Of a stretch of 64,000 nt of DNA, positions 1 to 8,807 are shown in pieces. A program made the translations under genes and the position numbers. Numbering within the stretch: position 1 is the first letter of the stretch; the number at the start of each line of letters is the position of its first letter. Location: assembly GCF_003751445.1 (NCBI RefSeq), contig NZ_RJUU01000001.1, positions 315,001 through 379,000 of the forward strand, written 5' to 3'. Under the pieces are notes generated by a model that made no database searches, had not been told where the DNA came from, and worked only from the letters and a program-made list of their open reading frames with translations. The stretch is from Streptomyces sp. 840.1 (GTDB lineage: Bacteria; Actinomycetota; Actinomycetes; Streptomycetales; Streptomycetaceae).

Positions 1-866
1 CCGAGGCCCTGGAACGAGAACACCTGCTCGGTGATGACCGCGCCGCCGACCAGCAGGCCGAAGTCCATGCCGAAGATGGTGACGATCGGGGTGAGCGCGG
101 CCCGCAGACCGTGCTTTCCGATGATCACGCTCTCCTTCAGGCCCTTGGCGCGGGCCGTGCGGATGTAGTCCTCCCCCATGGTCTCCAGCATCCCGGCTCT
201 GGTGATGCGGGCGTAGAGCGCGGAGTAGAGGAAGGCCAGCGAGCACCACGGGATCAGCAGGTTCCAGGCCCAGTCCAGCGGGTTCTCCGTGAACGGGACG
301 TAGGTGATGTTCTCCCAGACGGGCCACTGCACGGTGAAGACGCCCAGCGCGAGCATGCCGGTGAAGAAGATCGGCAGCGAGACGCCGGCGAGGGCGACGG
401 CCATGAAGAAGCGGTCCAGGATCGAGCCCCGCTTGAGCGCGGAGACGACACCGATGGCCACACCGCTGAGCAGCCAGATCACCGCGGCACCGATGGCCAG
501 CGAGAACGTGACCGGGATACGCGCGGTCAGCTCGGGCCAGACCTCGACGTGGTTCTTGAAGGAGAAGCCGAAGCACGGGGCACCGCAGTGCGAGACCTCG
601 GGGCCGAACGTGTAGTCCGCGCCGACGAAGATCTGCTTGATGAAGTGCCAGAACTGCTCGTACAGCGGCTGGTCGAGGCCGAGGTTCTGTTTGACCGCGA
701 GGATGGACTGCGGATTGGCGTCCTTGCCCACGTACTGGGCCGCCAGTTGGTCCATCGTCTGCCCGGCGAGCCGGGGGACGAGGAAGAAGATCGCGAAGGT
801 GACTGCGCTGACGATCAACAGCAGCAGTACCGCGCCGAAGACGCGTCGGATGATGTACGCAGCCAC
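1..866 (-). CDS. Oligopeptide-type ABC transporter permease (OppB/DppB family), 3' end outside window
   Basis: Inner-membrane permease of a peptide/nickel-class ABC importer (BPD_transp_1 fold). The minus-strand frame starts with GTG at 866 and opens with AAYIIRRV followed by a hydrophobic segment, the usual OppB N-terminus. It continues with the periplasmic stretch typical of this family and later transmembrane helices. The conserved EAA-type loop is seen near AKGLKERTVIIGKHGLRAAL, and the frame runs off the window at base 1, so the last part is missing. It is the third gene of the minus-strand operon after the OppC-like permease and the binding lipoprotein. ATPase genes would be expected just outside the window. 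The start is uncertain because no good ribosome binding site precedes it; a frame from a better-looking site near 919 hits a stop. Confidence 0.88.
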   Translation of the reverse strand, partial: MAAYIIRRVFGAVLLLLIVSAVTFAIFFLVPRLAGQTMDQLAAQYVGKDANPQSILAVKQNLGLDQPLYEQFWHFIKQIFVGADYTFGPEVSHCGAPCFGFSFKNHVEVWPELTARIPVTFSLAIGAAVIWLLSGVAIGVVSALKRGSILDRFFMAVALAGVSLPIFFTGMLALGVFTVQWPVWENITYVPFTENPLDWAWNLLIPWCSLAFLYSALYARITRAGMLETMGEDYIRTARAKGLKESVIIGKHGLRAALTPIVTIFGMDFGLLVGGAVITEQVFSFQGL

Positions 867-966
867 AGCTATCCGGCGCCGGTATCTGTCTGCCGGGGGT
901 AACCCGTGCGGTCGGACACCGTGCCTTCACCTGCCTTTCAGGACAATTCTGGGGGCCCGGGGGGCC

Positions 967-1005
967 GTTCCCCGGGCCGCGCGGTGTGCGCGCGGCCCGG
1001 GGAAC
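967..1005 (-). terminator. Strong intercistronic hairpin after the binding-protein gene
   Basis: Perfect 17-bp inverted repeat (967-983 with 989-1005) and a 5-base loop, starting 11 bases after the lipoprotein stop codon. It lies inside the operon, before the downstream permease gene. It could be a partial terminator or an RNA 3'-end stabiliser that keeps binding-protein mRNA above permease mRNA, as known for other importer operons. The effect is inferred. Confidence 0.75.
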
Positions 1006-1015
1006 GGGGCCGTAC

Positions 1016-2779
1016 CTACTTGGCGGAACCCATCAGCACGTAGTCGTACATGCCGAGGTAGGCCTGGGTGACCGTGACGTTGGTCGCGGACTTCGGCCGG
1101 AGCAGCAGGTTCTTGCGGTAGATCAGCGGCACGGCGGTGGCGCCTTCGGCCACGGCCTTGTCGATGTCGCCCCACGCCTTCTCACGGGCGGCGGTGTCGG
1201 TGTTGGCGATGCCCTCGTTGAGCATCTTGTTGATCTTCGGGTCGTCCAGCTCCTGGACGTTGTTGCCACCGGACGGCTTGATGGCCGAGCCGTTGATGAT
1301 CTGGTCCAGGAAGCCGAAGCCGGTCGGCCAGTCGGCACCCCAGGCGCTCATGATCATGCCGAGCTTGTTCGCGTGCACGTAGCTCGGGTTGCCCGCGAAG
1401 TTCGAGAAGTACTTGCCGGCCGGGAAGCTCTTGATCTCGGCGTTGACGCCGATCTTCTTGAGCGAGGCCTGCACCGCGGTGACCATGGCCATCTCGGCGG
1501 GGCGGTCGGAGCGGGCCGAGATCTTGGTGTCGAAGCCCTTCGGCTTGCCGCACTGCTTCAGCTCGTCCTTGGCCTTGGCCTCGTCGCCCTTGTGGCCGGC
1601 GGACTCGTACAGGTCGAACTTGCTGTAGCCGTTGACGGTCGGCGGCAGCAGGGTCGTCGCGACGTCACCCTTGGGGTCGCCACCCTGGGCGGCCTGGACC
1701 GACGCCTTGTCGATGCCCCACTGAACGGCCTTGCGGCAGTGGATGTTGTCGAACGGGGCCACGTGGACGTTCAGACCGATGTACGAGGTGGCGCCCGCGT
1801 ACGAGTTGTCGGTCTGCTTCTTCAGGTCGGGCTTGGTGAGCACGTCCGGCTGGGTGGCCGGGGCGACACCGGTGCCGGCACCGTCGGCCGTGGTGTTGTC
1901 GGCGATCAGGTTGTTGTCGACCGTCTCCTGCTTGACCTTGAAGCGCACCGTCACCTTGTTCGGCAGGGCCGGGCGGTTCGGGTCGGTCTTCGGGTCCCAG
2001 TTCGAGTTGCGCACCAGGGTCGCGCCGCGGCCCTCGTCGTACGACTCGAACTTGTACGGGCCCGACGACACGATGTGCTTCACATAGTCGGCGCCCTTGT
2101 CCTTCGAGGCCGGCACGGGGGCCGTCTGCGAGAAGGTCGCCAGGTAGTCGAAGTCCGCGAAGGCGTCCTTCAGCTTGAAGACGATCGTGGTGTCGTCCGG
2201 CGTCTCGATGGAGGAGATGCCGCCCGCGCTCTTGTCCTTGTACGGACCCTTGTACTTGTCACCACCGAGCAGGTGGGCCTTGAAGTACGTCGGGCCGTTG
2301 GACAGGGCCTCCGGCGCGAAGTTGGACCGCTCGACGGCGTACTTGACGTCCTTCGAGGTGATCGGGGTCCCGTCCTCGAACTTGAGACCCTTCTTCAGCG
2401 TGTACGTCCAGGTCTTCGCGTCGGCGCTGGCCTTGCCGAGGCCCTCCGCGAGGTCCGGGACGATCTCCAGGCCGTCCTTGCCGGCGGCCGGCTTGAAGGA
2501 CGTCAGGGTGCGGCCGTACAGGCGGGAGAAGTTCTGCACCCAGCCGTAGTACGTGTTACCGGGGTCGAGGGAGTCGGGCTCGTCGGAGAGCTCGATCTTG
2601 ACGGTGCCGCCCTTCTTGTCCGACTTGTTGACGACCGACGTCAGTGCGGCGTCGGTGGCGCCGGAGCCCTTGCCGCTGCTGCCACCGCCGTTGTCGTCGT
2701 CGGAGCCGCTGCACGCGGACGCGGCCAGCATCAGGGCCACAGCTGTGGCAACCACCGCTGTAGTTTTTCTGGTCTTCAC
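1016..2779 (-). CDS. Oligopeptide-binding lipoprotein of ABC importer (SBP_bac_5 family)
   Basis: Extracellular solute-binding lipoprotein of 587 residues that hands peptides (or a similar ligand) to the two permeases. The N-terminus has positive charge (MKTRKT), a hydrophobic core and a lipobox ASAC near residue 23, so it should be lipid-anchored. Family hallmarks include YTLKKGLKFEDGTPITSKDV (residues about 125-145) and the mid-protein VRNSNWDP segment. Length fits family 5 binding proteins. It lies 69 bp after the upstream permease and is followed at once by a strong hairpin. The ligand cannot be read from sequence. Confidence 0.93.
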   Translation of the reverse strand: MKTRKTTAVVATAVALMLAASACSGSDDDNGGGSSGKGSGATDAALTSVVNKSDKKGGTVKIELSDEPDSLDPGNTYYGWVQNFSRLYGRTLTSFKPAAGKDGLEIVPDLAEGLGKASADAKTWTYTLKKGLKFEDGTPITSKDVKYAVERSNFAPEALSNGPTYFKAHLLGGDKYKGPYKDKSAGGISSIETPDDTTIVFKLKDAFADFDYLATFSQTAPVPASKDKGADYVKHIVSSGPYKFESYDEGRGATLVRNSNWDPKTDPNRPALPNKVTVRFKVKQETVDNNLIADNTTADGAGTGVAPATQPDVLTKPDLKKQTDNSYAGATSYIGLNVHVAPFDNIHCRKAVQWGIDKASVQAAQGGDPKGDVATTLLPPTVNGYSKFDLYESAGHKGDEAKAKDELKQCGKPKGFDTKISARSDRPAEMAMVTAVQASLKKIGVNAEIKSFPAGKYFSNFAGNPSYVHANKLGMIMSAWGADWPTGFGFLDQIINGSAIKPSGGNNVQELDDPKINKMLNEGIANTDTAAREKAWGDIDKAVAEGATAVPLIYRKNLLLRPKSATNVTVTQAYLGMYDYVLMGSAK

Positions 2780-2848
2780 CTGAGGAAATTCCCCTCAATC
2801 GATGGTTGCCATGGCATGTCGCACGTCCTTGTGACGAGCACCCGGGCC

Positions 2849-3847
2849 CTACTTGCTACGGGGGTCGAGGGCATCACGCAGCCCGTCTCCCAGCAGGTTG
2901 AACGCCAGGACCGTGACGAAGATGGCCACGCCTGGCACGATCATGTACATCGGGTCGTTCCGGTAGAAGTCGATCGCGTTGGTGAGCATCCCGCCCCAGG
3001 AGGCCTGCGGCGGGGCGATACCGACCCCGAGGTAGCTGAGACCCGCCTCGAAGAGGATGTTCGACGGGATCAGCAGCGTGGAGTAGACCAGGATGGGCGC
3101 CACCAGGTTCGGCAGCAGCTCCCGGAAGAGGATGAAGGGGCCGCGGGCGCCCAACGACCGCGCCGCCTCGACGAATTCGCGGTTGCGCAGGCTCATCGTC
3201 TGGGCCCGGACGATACGGCCCATGTACGGCCAGCTGAAGAAGCCGATCACGAAGATCAGTACCGCGAGCCGCAGCGGCAGCCCCTCCAGGCCGAACGCGC
3301 CGTCCTGCAGCGCCGCCGAGATGGAGATCGCGAACAGCAGCAGCGGGAAGGCCAGGAAGGTGTCCATCATGCGGCTGATGACCGTGTCGACCCAGCCGCC
3401 GTAGAACCCCGAGACCACGCCGAAGAAGACGCCGATCACCACGGAGAGCAGGGTGGCGCCGACGGCGACGACGAGGGAGACCCAGGAGCCCTCGATGATC
3501 CGGGACAGGATGTCGCGCCCGTACTGCGGCTCGACGCCGAGCGGATGGCTCCAGCTCATGCCGCCCCAGTCGCCCTTGGGGGCGAGCAGCGCGGGGTCGA
3601 TGAGGTCCTGGTGGAACTCGTTGGGGTCCAGACCGAAGACGGCCTGGATCGGCTTGGAGAGGACAGCGAGCAGGATCAGCAGGATGACAACGATGCCGCC
3701 GGCGACGGCCACCTTGTCCCGCTTGAAGCGGGACCAGGCGATCTGTCCGAGCGAACGGCCTTCGATCTGGCTCTGCTTGACTCCCGTGAGTACTGCCTCC
3801 GGCTGAGCCTCGGCAGCCGATCCGGTGGTCTCGATCGGTGCGGTCAC
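2849..3847 (-). CDS. Oligopeptide-type ABC transporter permease (OppC/DppC family)
   Basis: Second integral membrane subunit, 332 residues, of the peptide/nickel ABC importer. An N-terminal cytoplasmic stretch is followed by a first transmembrane helix (residues about 45-67), a large external loop, and the BPD_transp_1 domain. The EAA loop reads EAARSLGARGPFILFRELLPN, and the end (LGDGLRDALDPRSK) is the classic OppC C-terminus. Start GTG at 3847 is preceded by a purine-rich GGAGGGG element. It is the first gene of the minus-strand operon in this window, so the operon promoter should lie in 3848-4290. Confidence 0.92.
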   Translation of the reverse strand: MTAPIETTGSAAEAQPEAVLTGVKQSQIEGRSLGQIAWSRFKRDKVAVAGGIVVILLILLAVLSKPIQAVFGLDPNEFHQDLIDPALLAPKGDWGGMSWSHPLGVEPQYGRDILSRIIEGSWVSLVVAVGATLLSVVIGVFFGVVSGFYGGWVDTVISRMMDTFLAFPLLLFAISISAALQDGAFGLEGLPLRLAVLIFVIGFFSWPYMGRIVRAQTMSLRNREFVEAARSLGARGPFILFRELLPNLVAPILVYSTLLIPSNILFEAGLSYLGVGIAPPQASWGGMLTNAIDFYRNDPMYMIVPGVAIFVTVLAFNLLGDGLRDALDPRSK

Positions 3848-4290
3848 AGTGCCTTTGACCCCTCCCGCCGGCGGTGGCCGGCCCTTGCTCGCCGCGGTAA
3901 CGGCCTGGCGCGTGTCAGCCGCGCACGTTCATGCGGCTGAGGTGCTGGTGCTGAAAAACGTCTGATGCGTCTGATGCGTGCGATGTGTCGGAAGCGTCCA
4001 CGGAATGTCCGCCGGGGCAACCTCGTACAAAGGGCCGACGATCCCCACTAGCCGGGAGTCTTCAACGCAGTTGCGATCACCCGCCAGACCTGACGGGGAA
4101 TGTTTGCTCAAACGTGATGCGGTCAGTGAGCTTCCGTTATCCGGACAGGCGGATCGAGTGAGCGGACCACTCGCCCGCTAATCCACCAGAACGGACATGC
4201 CACCCAACAGGCCTTATTGAGTGGCGATTTGGGTGACGGCGGTGGTGGTCTTGTCCACCGGGGATACGTTTGTCCGCTCCGGTGAGCGGC
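3848..4290 (-). promoter_or_regulatory. 443-bp leader and promoter region of the peptide transporter operon
   Basis: No gene seen. The segment should hold the minus-strand promoter of the transporter operon and the 3' flank of the SseB-like gene. A weak candidate on the minus strand is TTGAAG at about 4061-4066, with a GATCGT-like -10 some 16-17 bases on. A 9-base direct repeat (TCTGATGCG twice, 3961-3978) lies in the leader. The promoter assignment is tentative. Confidence 0.35.
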
Positions 4291-5136
4291 CTAGTAACTG
4301 TGCGGGGCCGGGCCGGGGGCCTGTGGGTAGCCGTAACCGGGAGCGACGACGCCGCTGCGGGCGGCCGGGGCGTGCGACTCGCGGTCGTAGAACGGACGGG
4401 AGTTGCCCCGCAGCCACATCGCGACGGGGTCGTACTCGTCGGACATGGCGACGGTGGAGACCGGCAGCCCCTCCGGGACCGCGCCGATCGACTGCTGCAT
4501 CATCGCGCGCACCGCGTCGACGGACGGCTGGCTGGTGTCGTACAGGTCGAGGCCGATGGCGAGGTAGGGCACGCCGAGCGCGGGCTGCACCCAGGCGCGG
4601 CGCAGCGAGCGGATCGCCGGGGTGTGGTGGGCGTTCTGCGTCAGCTGGGCGTAGAACTGCGGGGTCTCCAGGGCGGGGTCGCTGATCCGCAGCGGGCCGG
4701 CGGGCATCCGGTCGAGGCCGGTGGCGATCCGGCGCAGGTCGAGCCAGGGGATGCCGACGCCGCCGCCCGGGGCGTGCGGATTGAGCCAGATACCCCAGCG
4801 GTCGGGGAACAGGGCGCGGGCGATGTCGCGGCCGCCCACCACCTCGTGGGCCCGGTTCCAGCCGCTGGCGGCGAGCTCCTGGGCGGAGGTGACACAGGGG
4901 GCGTAGCCGAGGCCGTCGATCTCCATGTTGCCGTACTGGGCCTCCGGCGAACCGGCCCGGCCGTGCCAGAGCAGCATCCAGATCCGGTCGGCCGCCAGGG
5001 CCTGGAGCAGGGCCTCGTACGCGTCGTAGCGTCCGGGTGTCACCTGGCGCAGCATGTGCTCGAGGTTTCCCGGGGCGCCCGGTCCCGCCCGAACAGGGGA
5101 GATCCCATCGGCCGCCCCCATGCCTGACGCACTCAC
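4291..5136 (-). CDS. SseB-family protein (enhanced serine sensitivity B-like)
   Basis: About 281 residues; resembles the SseB domain family, named for an E. coli protein whose overproduction makes cells serine-sensitive. No signal peptide or membrane helix, so probably cytoplasmic. Conserved-looking blocks include RIWMLLWHGRAGSPEAQYGNM near the N-terminus and a C-terminal WLRGNSRPFYDRES segment that parallels WMRARIRPFFQRP in the next gene. The start is uncertain: GTG at 5136 has a GGGGCGGG stretch upstream, ATG at 5121 is close, and the frame stays open to 5226. Its neighbour at 5304 is a paralogue, and both lie next to the glycine/serine catabolic operon. Biochemical role unknown. Confidence 0.75.
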   Translation of the reverse strand: MSASGMGAADGISPVRAGPGAPGNLEHMLRQVTPGRYDAYEALLQALAADRIWMLLWHGRAGSPEAQYGNMEIDGLGYAPCVTSAQELAASGWNRAHEVVGGRDIARALFPDRWGIWLNPHAPGGGVGIPWLDLRRIATGLDRMPAGPLRISDPALETPQFYAQLTQNAHHTPAIRSLRRAWVQPALGVPYLAIGLDLYDTSQPSVDAVRAMMQQSIGAVPEGLPVSTVAMSDEYDPVAMWLRGNSRPFYDRESHAPAARSGVVAPGYGYPQAPGPAPHSY

Positions 5137-5303
5137 CCTGGGTCCCGCCCCTCTTCGATCAACTGTGTCGGCCTGCCGCTCCCGGGGCACACGGGCGCGG
5201 CGCGGTGCCGAGGCACCAGCCATCAAACCAGCTTAGGCGCCGGTCCTGACACCGACTTGACGCCATGGCCCGCCGCCGTCCCCCCGGGCGCCGCCGGTCC
5301 GCG

Positions 5304-6074
5304 CTACTCGGCCGGGCGCTGGAAGAACGGCCGGATCCGCGCGCGCATCCAGTCGGCGACCGGGTCCTGCGCCACGTCGAGCAGGACCAGGTTCACCGGC
5401 CACGGCGGTTCGACGCGGCCGAGCGCCCGGCCGAGGGCGTCCATGGGGGCGTTGCGCCCCGCGCCGTCCCAGGTCGAGAACTCGACGCCGACGAAGAGGA
5501 CGGGGTCGCCGCCCTCGATGCTGGCGAGGGCCCTGCGGGCGCTGAGCACGACGCCGCTCTGCTCGAACTCGGCGGCGGCGGCCGCGAGGAAGTCGACGGG
5601 CTCCTCCTTCCAGTCCGGCTCGTACAGCCGCACCCGGCCGCCGCCGGCCGGCCCGTCGAGCAGGCTGCGTCCGGCCCGGCAGAGCTCGGCCACGGCGGGC
5701 GGCGGGAGCGGCATGCCGACGGCGCCGCCGGGGTTCACCGCCAGGCCGAGCTGCGGGGGCAGCCCCCGGGCGAACTCGACGGCGGGCGCCACGGTGAAGG
5801 ACATATGGGTGCCGACGCAGCTGATGAACTGCTGCTCGGAACTGAACACGGGCACGTACACCCCGCCGTCGAGCTCCAGGGTCGGCAGGTCCAGGTCGGT
5901 GGCGTCCGGCCCGCCGCCGTTGGGCAGGGGCACCCAGAGATGGCTGCGGCCGAGCACCTCGACCAGCCGGCCGCCCGCCTCCGGGCTGCCGAGCGAGGCG
6001 CCCAGCACTTCCTCTAGCTCATTGGCCGGCCATCCGCCCTGCGGGGGGATACGGTCCTGTGCCGGAATGTCCAC
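5304..6074 (-). CDS. SseB-family protein, paralogue of the downstream gene
   Basis: 256 residues, cytoplasmic, with an SseB N-terminal region (LVEVLGRSHLWVPLP, then VYVPVFSSEQQF) and a second half ending VADWMRARIRPFFQRP. The two-part build fits SseB proteins with N- and C-terminal domains. GTG start at 6074 follows GAGAGGGAAGCA. It is probably cotranscribed with the ATPase gene upstream (6132-6812) and the second SseB-like gene downstream. Its position beside gcvT-glyA-sdaA fits a link to serine tolerance, but that is inferred from location and the family name only. Confidence 0.8.
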   Translation of the reverse strand: MDIPAQDRIPPQGGWPANELEEVLGASLGSPEAGGRLVEVLGRSHLWVPLPNGGGPDATDLDLPTLELDGGVYVPVFSSEQQFISCVGTHMSFTVAPAVEFARGLPPQLGLAVNPGGAVGMPLPPPAVAELCRAGRSLLDGPAGGGRVRLYEPDWKEEPVDFLAAAAAEFEQSGVVLSARRALASIEGGDPVLFVGVEFSTWDGAGRNAPMDALGRALGRVEPPWPVNLVLLDVAQDPVADWMRARIRPFFQRPAE

Positions 6075-6131
6075 TGCTTCCCTCTCTGGGGGCCAGTCCG
6101 GCGGATCATGGCCGGATCGTGCAGCAAGAGG

Positions 6132-6812
6132 TTAGCCGTGCGCCTCCGCGAAGGTGATCCGGGTCAGCAGCGCCGCCGCCTCCCGGTCCAGCAGCACCGC
6201 CGATACGCAGCCGAGGGGCAGCAGTCCCGTCTCGGTGTCCCGCAGCAGCCTGCGCAGCGCCCCGCGGTGCCGGGCGAAGGCGTATCCGGAGACGCCCCGG
6301 CCCCGCTCGATCTGCCCGGCCCGCGCGGTCTGCGCGCTGACGTCGAGCAGGACGAGGTGCAGGACGCGGCCGCGCCGCCGGGCGTCACGGGCCAGCCAGC
6401 CGCGCACCCAGCCCTGGGTGCCGCAGTCGTGGACGACGACGGAGGCGCCGGAGCGCAGCACCCGCCACAGTCCCCAGTAGTGGGCGACGCGGACGAGCGG
6501 CCGGTAGAGGGCGTAGGGGACTAAGCGCGGCAGCAGGGCGGCCCAGCGGTCCCGGGTGTCCTGGGAGTCGATGACGCGGGCGGACACGGCCCGCCCGATC
6601 AGCGTCGACTTGCCGCTGCCCGGCAGCCCGGAGACCACCACCACGTCGCCCGCCGCGAAGTGCAGGGCGCGCGGGCTGCGCCCGGCCCGGCCGCGCAGGT
6701 CCCGGACGACGGGGCCGCACGGGCCCGACGCCTCCCGGGCCGGGGCGCCCTGCTGGGCGGGCAGTGCGCCACCCGCGACTCCCGCGGTCGTCGCGTACCG
6801 CTGCAACGTCAT
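6132..6812 (-). CDS. P-loop ATPase/kinase-like protein (AAA_33 / zeta-toxin-like fold)
   Basis: 226 residues with a clear Walker A motif GLPGSGKST about 60 residues in, preceded by VVVVSG, as in small P-loop kinases acting on small molecules or RNA. A second acidic strand (SVVVHDCGTQGWV) and an Arg-rich lid region (ARAGQIERGRG) follow. The start at 6812 is chosen because AGGGGG lies 6 bases upstream; ATG at 6818 is the alternative. It is divergent from the glycine riboswitch and first in a likely operon with two SseB-like genes. The substrate is unknown, and no antitoxin partner is seen beside it. Confidence 0.75.
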   Translation of the reverse strand: MTLQRYATTAGVAGGALPAQQGAPAREASGPCGPVVRDLRGRAGRSPRALHFAAGDVVVVSGLPGSGKSTLIGRAVSARVIDSQDTRDRWAALLPRLVPYALYRPLVRVAHYWGLWRVLRSGASVVVHDCGTQGWVRGWLARDARRRGRVLHLVLLDVSAQTARAGQIERGRGVSGYAFARHRGALRRLLRDTETGLLPLGCVSAVLLDREAAALLTRITFAEAHG

Positions 6813-6973
6813 CGCCATCCCCCTGTCGGCCGACACACACCTGCCCAAGAAGTGTAAAGAAAAGGTAATGCGGCACAAGCTCACGACCCGCCGCATCCGG
6901 TGGGGTACCGGCGCCCCACAGACCGGCGATGCGTGCGATGATGGCGGCCAACTGCATAAAGGCCGCTCGAATC

Positions 6974-7172
6974 CGCGCGGGAGAGTTCCGGCCACCGGCC
7001 GGACGCCGAAGGAGCAAGATCCTCCCTTGAATCTCTCAGGCCCCGTACCGCGTGGATGAGGCAGATCTGAAAAGCGAGTCGCCCGGCGACTCCACCCAAG
7101 GTGCAAGCCGAACCCCTCCGGGGCCTCTCGGCGAACCTCTCAGGTTCCGATGACAGATGGGGAGGGATCGTC
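6974..7172 (+). ncRNA. Tandem glycine riboswitch upstream of gcvT
   Basis: Two consecutive glycine aptamers in the leader of gcvT. Aptamer 1 shows GCGGGAGAG at its 5' side, GCCGAAGGAGCAA (about 7004-7016), AATCTCTCAGG (7030-7040) and a GGATGAGGCAGATCTG end. A short linker leads to aptamer 2, with CCACCCAAGGTGCAAGCC (about 7092-7109), CTCTCAGGT (7137-7145) and GATGACAGATGGGGAG (about 7149-7164). These are the conserved cores of the gcvT-class glycine aptamer. Such switches are known to turn on glycine cleavage genes in Streptomyces. The gcvT start is about 38 bases past the second aptamer, so control of either termination or translation is possible. Exact ends are approximate. Confidence 0.93.
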
Positions 7173-7201
7173 CACGTCGTCATGCCCTGGGAGTCATATC
7201 C

Positions 7202-8317
7202 ATGAGCACCGCCCCGCGCCTCACTGCCCTCGATGCCCTGCACCGCAGCCTCGGTGCCACGATGACGGACTTCGCGGGCTGGGACATGCCCCTGCGGTAC
7301 GCGAGCGAGCGCGACGAGCACCTCGCCGTGCGCACGAAGGCCGGCCTCTTCGACCTCTCCCACATGGGCGAGATCACCGTCACCGGCCCGGCCGCCGTGG
7401 ACCTGCTGAACTACGCGCTGGTCGGCAACATCGCCACCGTCTCGGTGGGCCGGGCCCGCTACACGATGATCTGTGCCGAGGACGGCGGCATCCTGGACGA
7501 CCTGATCGTGTACCGGCTGGGCGAGACCGAGTACATGGTCGTCGCCAACGCGGGCAACGCCCAGATCGTGCTGGACGCCCTGACCGCCCGCGCCGGGGGC
7601 TTCGACGCCGAGGTGCGCGACGACCGCGACACGTACGCGCTGCTGGCCGTGCAGGGCCCCGAGTCGCCCGCCATCCTGGCCGCCGTCACCGACGCCGACC
7701 TGGACGGGCTGAAGTACTACGCCGGGCTGCCCGGCACGGTCGCCGGGGTCCCCGCGCTGATCGCCCGTACCGGCTACACCGGCGAGGACGGCTTCGAGCT
7801 GTTCGTCGCCCCCGGGCACGCCGAGCAGCTGTGGCGGGCGCTGACCGAGGCGGGCGCCTCGCGCGGCCTGATCCCGTGCGGGCTCTCCTGCCGTGACACG
7901 CTGCGCCTGGAGGCGGGCATGCCGCTGTACGGGCACGAGCTGACCACGTCGCTCACCCCGTTCGACGCCGGGCTCGGCCGGGTCGTGAAGTTCGAGAAGG
8001 ACGGCGACTTCGTGGGCCGCAAGGCCCTGGAGTCCGCCGCCGAGCGTGCCGAGACCGCCCCGCCCCGCAAGCTCGTCGGCCTGGTCGCCGAGGGCCGCCG
8101 GGTCCCGCGTGCCGGCTTCCCCGTCGTCGCCGGCGGCCAGGTCATCGGCGAGGTCACCTCCGGTGCCCCGTCCCCCACGCTCGGCAAGCCGATCGCCATG
8201 GCGTACGTCGACGCCGCGCACGCCACGCCCGGCACCGAGGGTGTCGCGGTGGACATCCGGGGCAGCCACGAGCCGTACGAGGTCGTGGCGCTGCCGTTCT
8301 ACAAGCGCCGGAAGTGA
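7202..8317 (+). CDS. gcvT: Glycine cleavage system T protein (aminomethyltransferase)
   Basis: 371 residues. GcvT takes the aminomethyl group from lipoylated GcvH and, with tetrahydrofolate, releases ammonia and 5,10-methylene-THF. Hallmarks are the N-terminal LTALDALHRSLGATMTDFAG, the FDLSHMGE block, the folate-binding region around GYTGEDGFELF, RDTLRLEAGMPLYGHE, and the C-terminal beta-barrel (GEVTSGAPSPTLGKPIAMAYV). ATG at 7202 has a GGGAG element nine bases upstream and fits the family length. It is the first gene after the glycine riboswitch, followed by gcvH, glyA and sdaA. The P and L proteins are not in this window. Confidence 0.98.
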   Translation: MSTAPRLTALDALHRSLGATMTDFAGWDMPLRYASERDEHLAVRTKAGLFDLSHMGEITVTGPAAVDLLNYALVGNIATVSVGRARYTMICAEDGGILDDLIVYRLGETEYMVVANAGNAQIVLDALTARAGGFDAEVRDDRDTYALLAVQGPESPAILAAVTDADLDGLKYYAGLPGTVAGVPALIARTGYTGEDGFELFVAPGHAEQLWRALTEAGASRGLIPCGLSCRDTLRLEAGMPLYGHELTTSLTPFDAGLGRVVKFEKDGDFVGRKALESAAERAETAPPRKLVGLVAEGRRVPRAGFPVVAGGQVIGEVTSGAPSPTLGKPIAMAYVDAAHATPGTEGVAVDIRGSHEPYEVVALPFYKRRK

Positions 8318-8409
8318 CGTCCGCGCGCGTCGAGAAGTGACGCAGTCGCGTCTCACACCGTAAGACCATCGTTCATCAGCACTCCCCCGCGTACAGGAGA
8401 ATTCAGGTC

Positions 8410-8787
8410 ATGAGCAACCCCCAGCAGCTGCGGTACAGCAAGGAGCACGAGTGGCTGTCGGCCCTCGAGGACGGCGTGGCCACGATCGGCATCACGGAGT
8501 TCGCGGCCAACGCTCTCGGTGACGTCGTCTACGCCCAGCTCCCCGAGGTCGGTGAGACGGTGACCGCGGGCGAGACCTGCGGCGAGCTGGAGTCGACCAA
8601 GTCGGTCAGCGACCTCTACTCGCCGGTGACCGGCGAGGTCACCGCCGCGAACCAGGACGTCGTGGACGACCCCTCGCTGGTGAACTCCGCACCGTTCGAA
8701 GGCGGCTGGCTGTTCAAGGTACGCGTCGCACAGGAGCCGGCCGATCTGCTCTCCGCCGACGAGTACACCGCGTTCTCCGGCAACTAA
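8410..8787 (+). CDS. gcvH: Glycine cleavage system H protein (lipoyl carrier)
   Basis: 125 residues, a single lipoyl domain that shuttles the aminomethyl group between the P and T proteins. The lipoylation site is Lys64 in [16 protein letters not shown], with the usual [13 protein letters not shown] upstream and a WLFKV strand near the end. An ACAGGAG ribosome binding site precedes ATG at 8410. It lies 92 bp after gcvT and 20 bp before glyA, consistent with one operon under the glycine riboswitch. Confidence 0.98.
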   Translation: MSNPQQLRYSKEHEWLSALEDGVATIGITEFAANALGDVVYAQLPEVGETVTAGETCGELESTKSVSDLYSPVTGEVTAANQDVVDDPSLVNSAPFEGGWLFKVRVAQEPADLLSADEYTAFSGN

Positions 8788-8807
8788 AGACCCCAAGGGA
8801 CCACCTG

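Noticed and set aside
986..3940. Long open frame on the plus strand opposite the peptide transporter genes
   Set aside because: It is antisense to two clear transporter genes and rich in Arg/Gly/Val/Asp from GC bias. High-GC codon structure keeps antisense frames open.
6132..6812. Zeta-type toxin call for the P-loop protein
   Set aside because: There is no antitoxin gene beside it, and only the Walker A and general fold are visible. Kept as P-loop ATPase/kinase-like.
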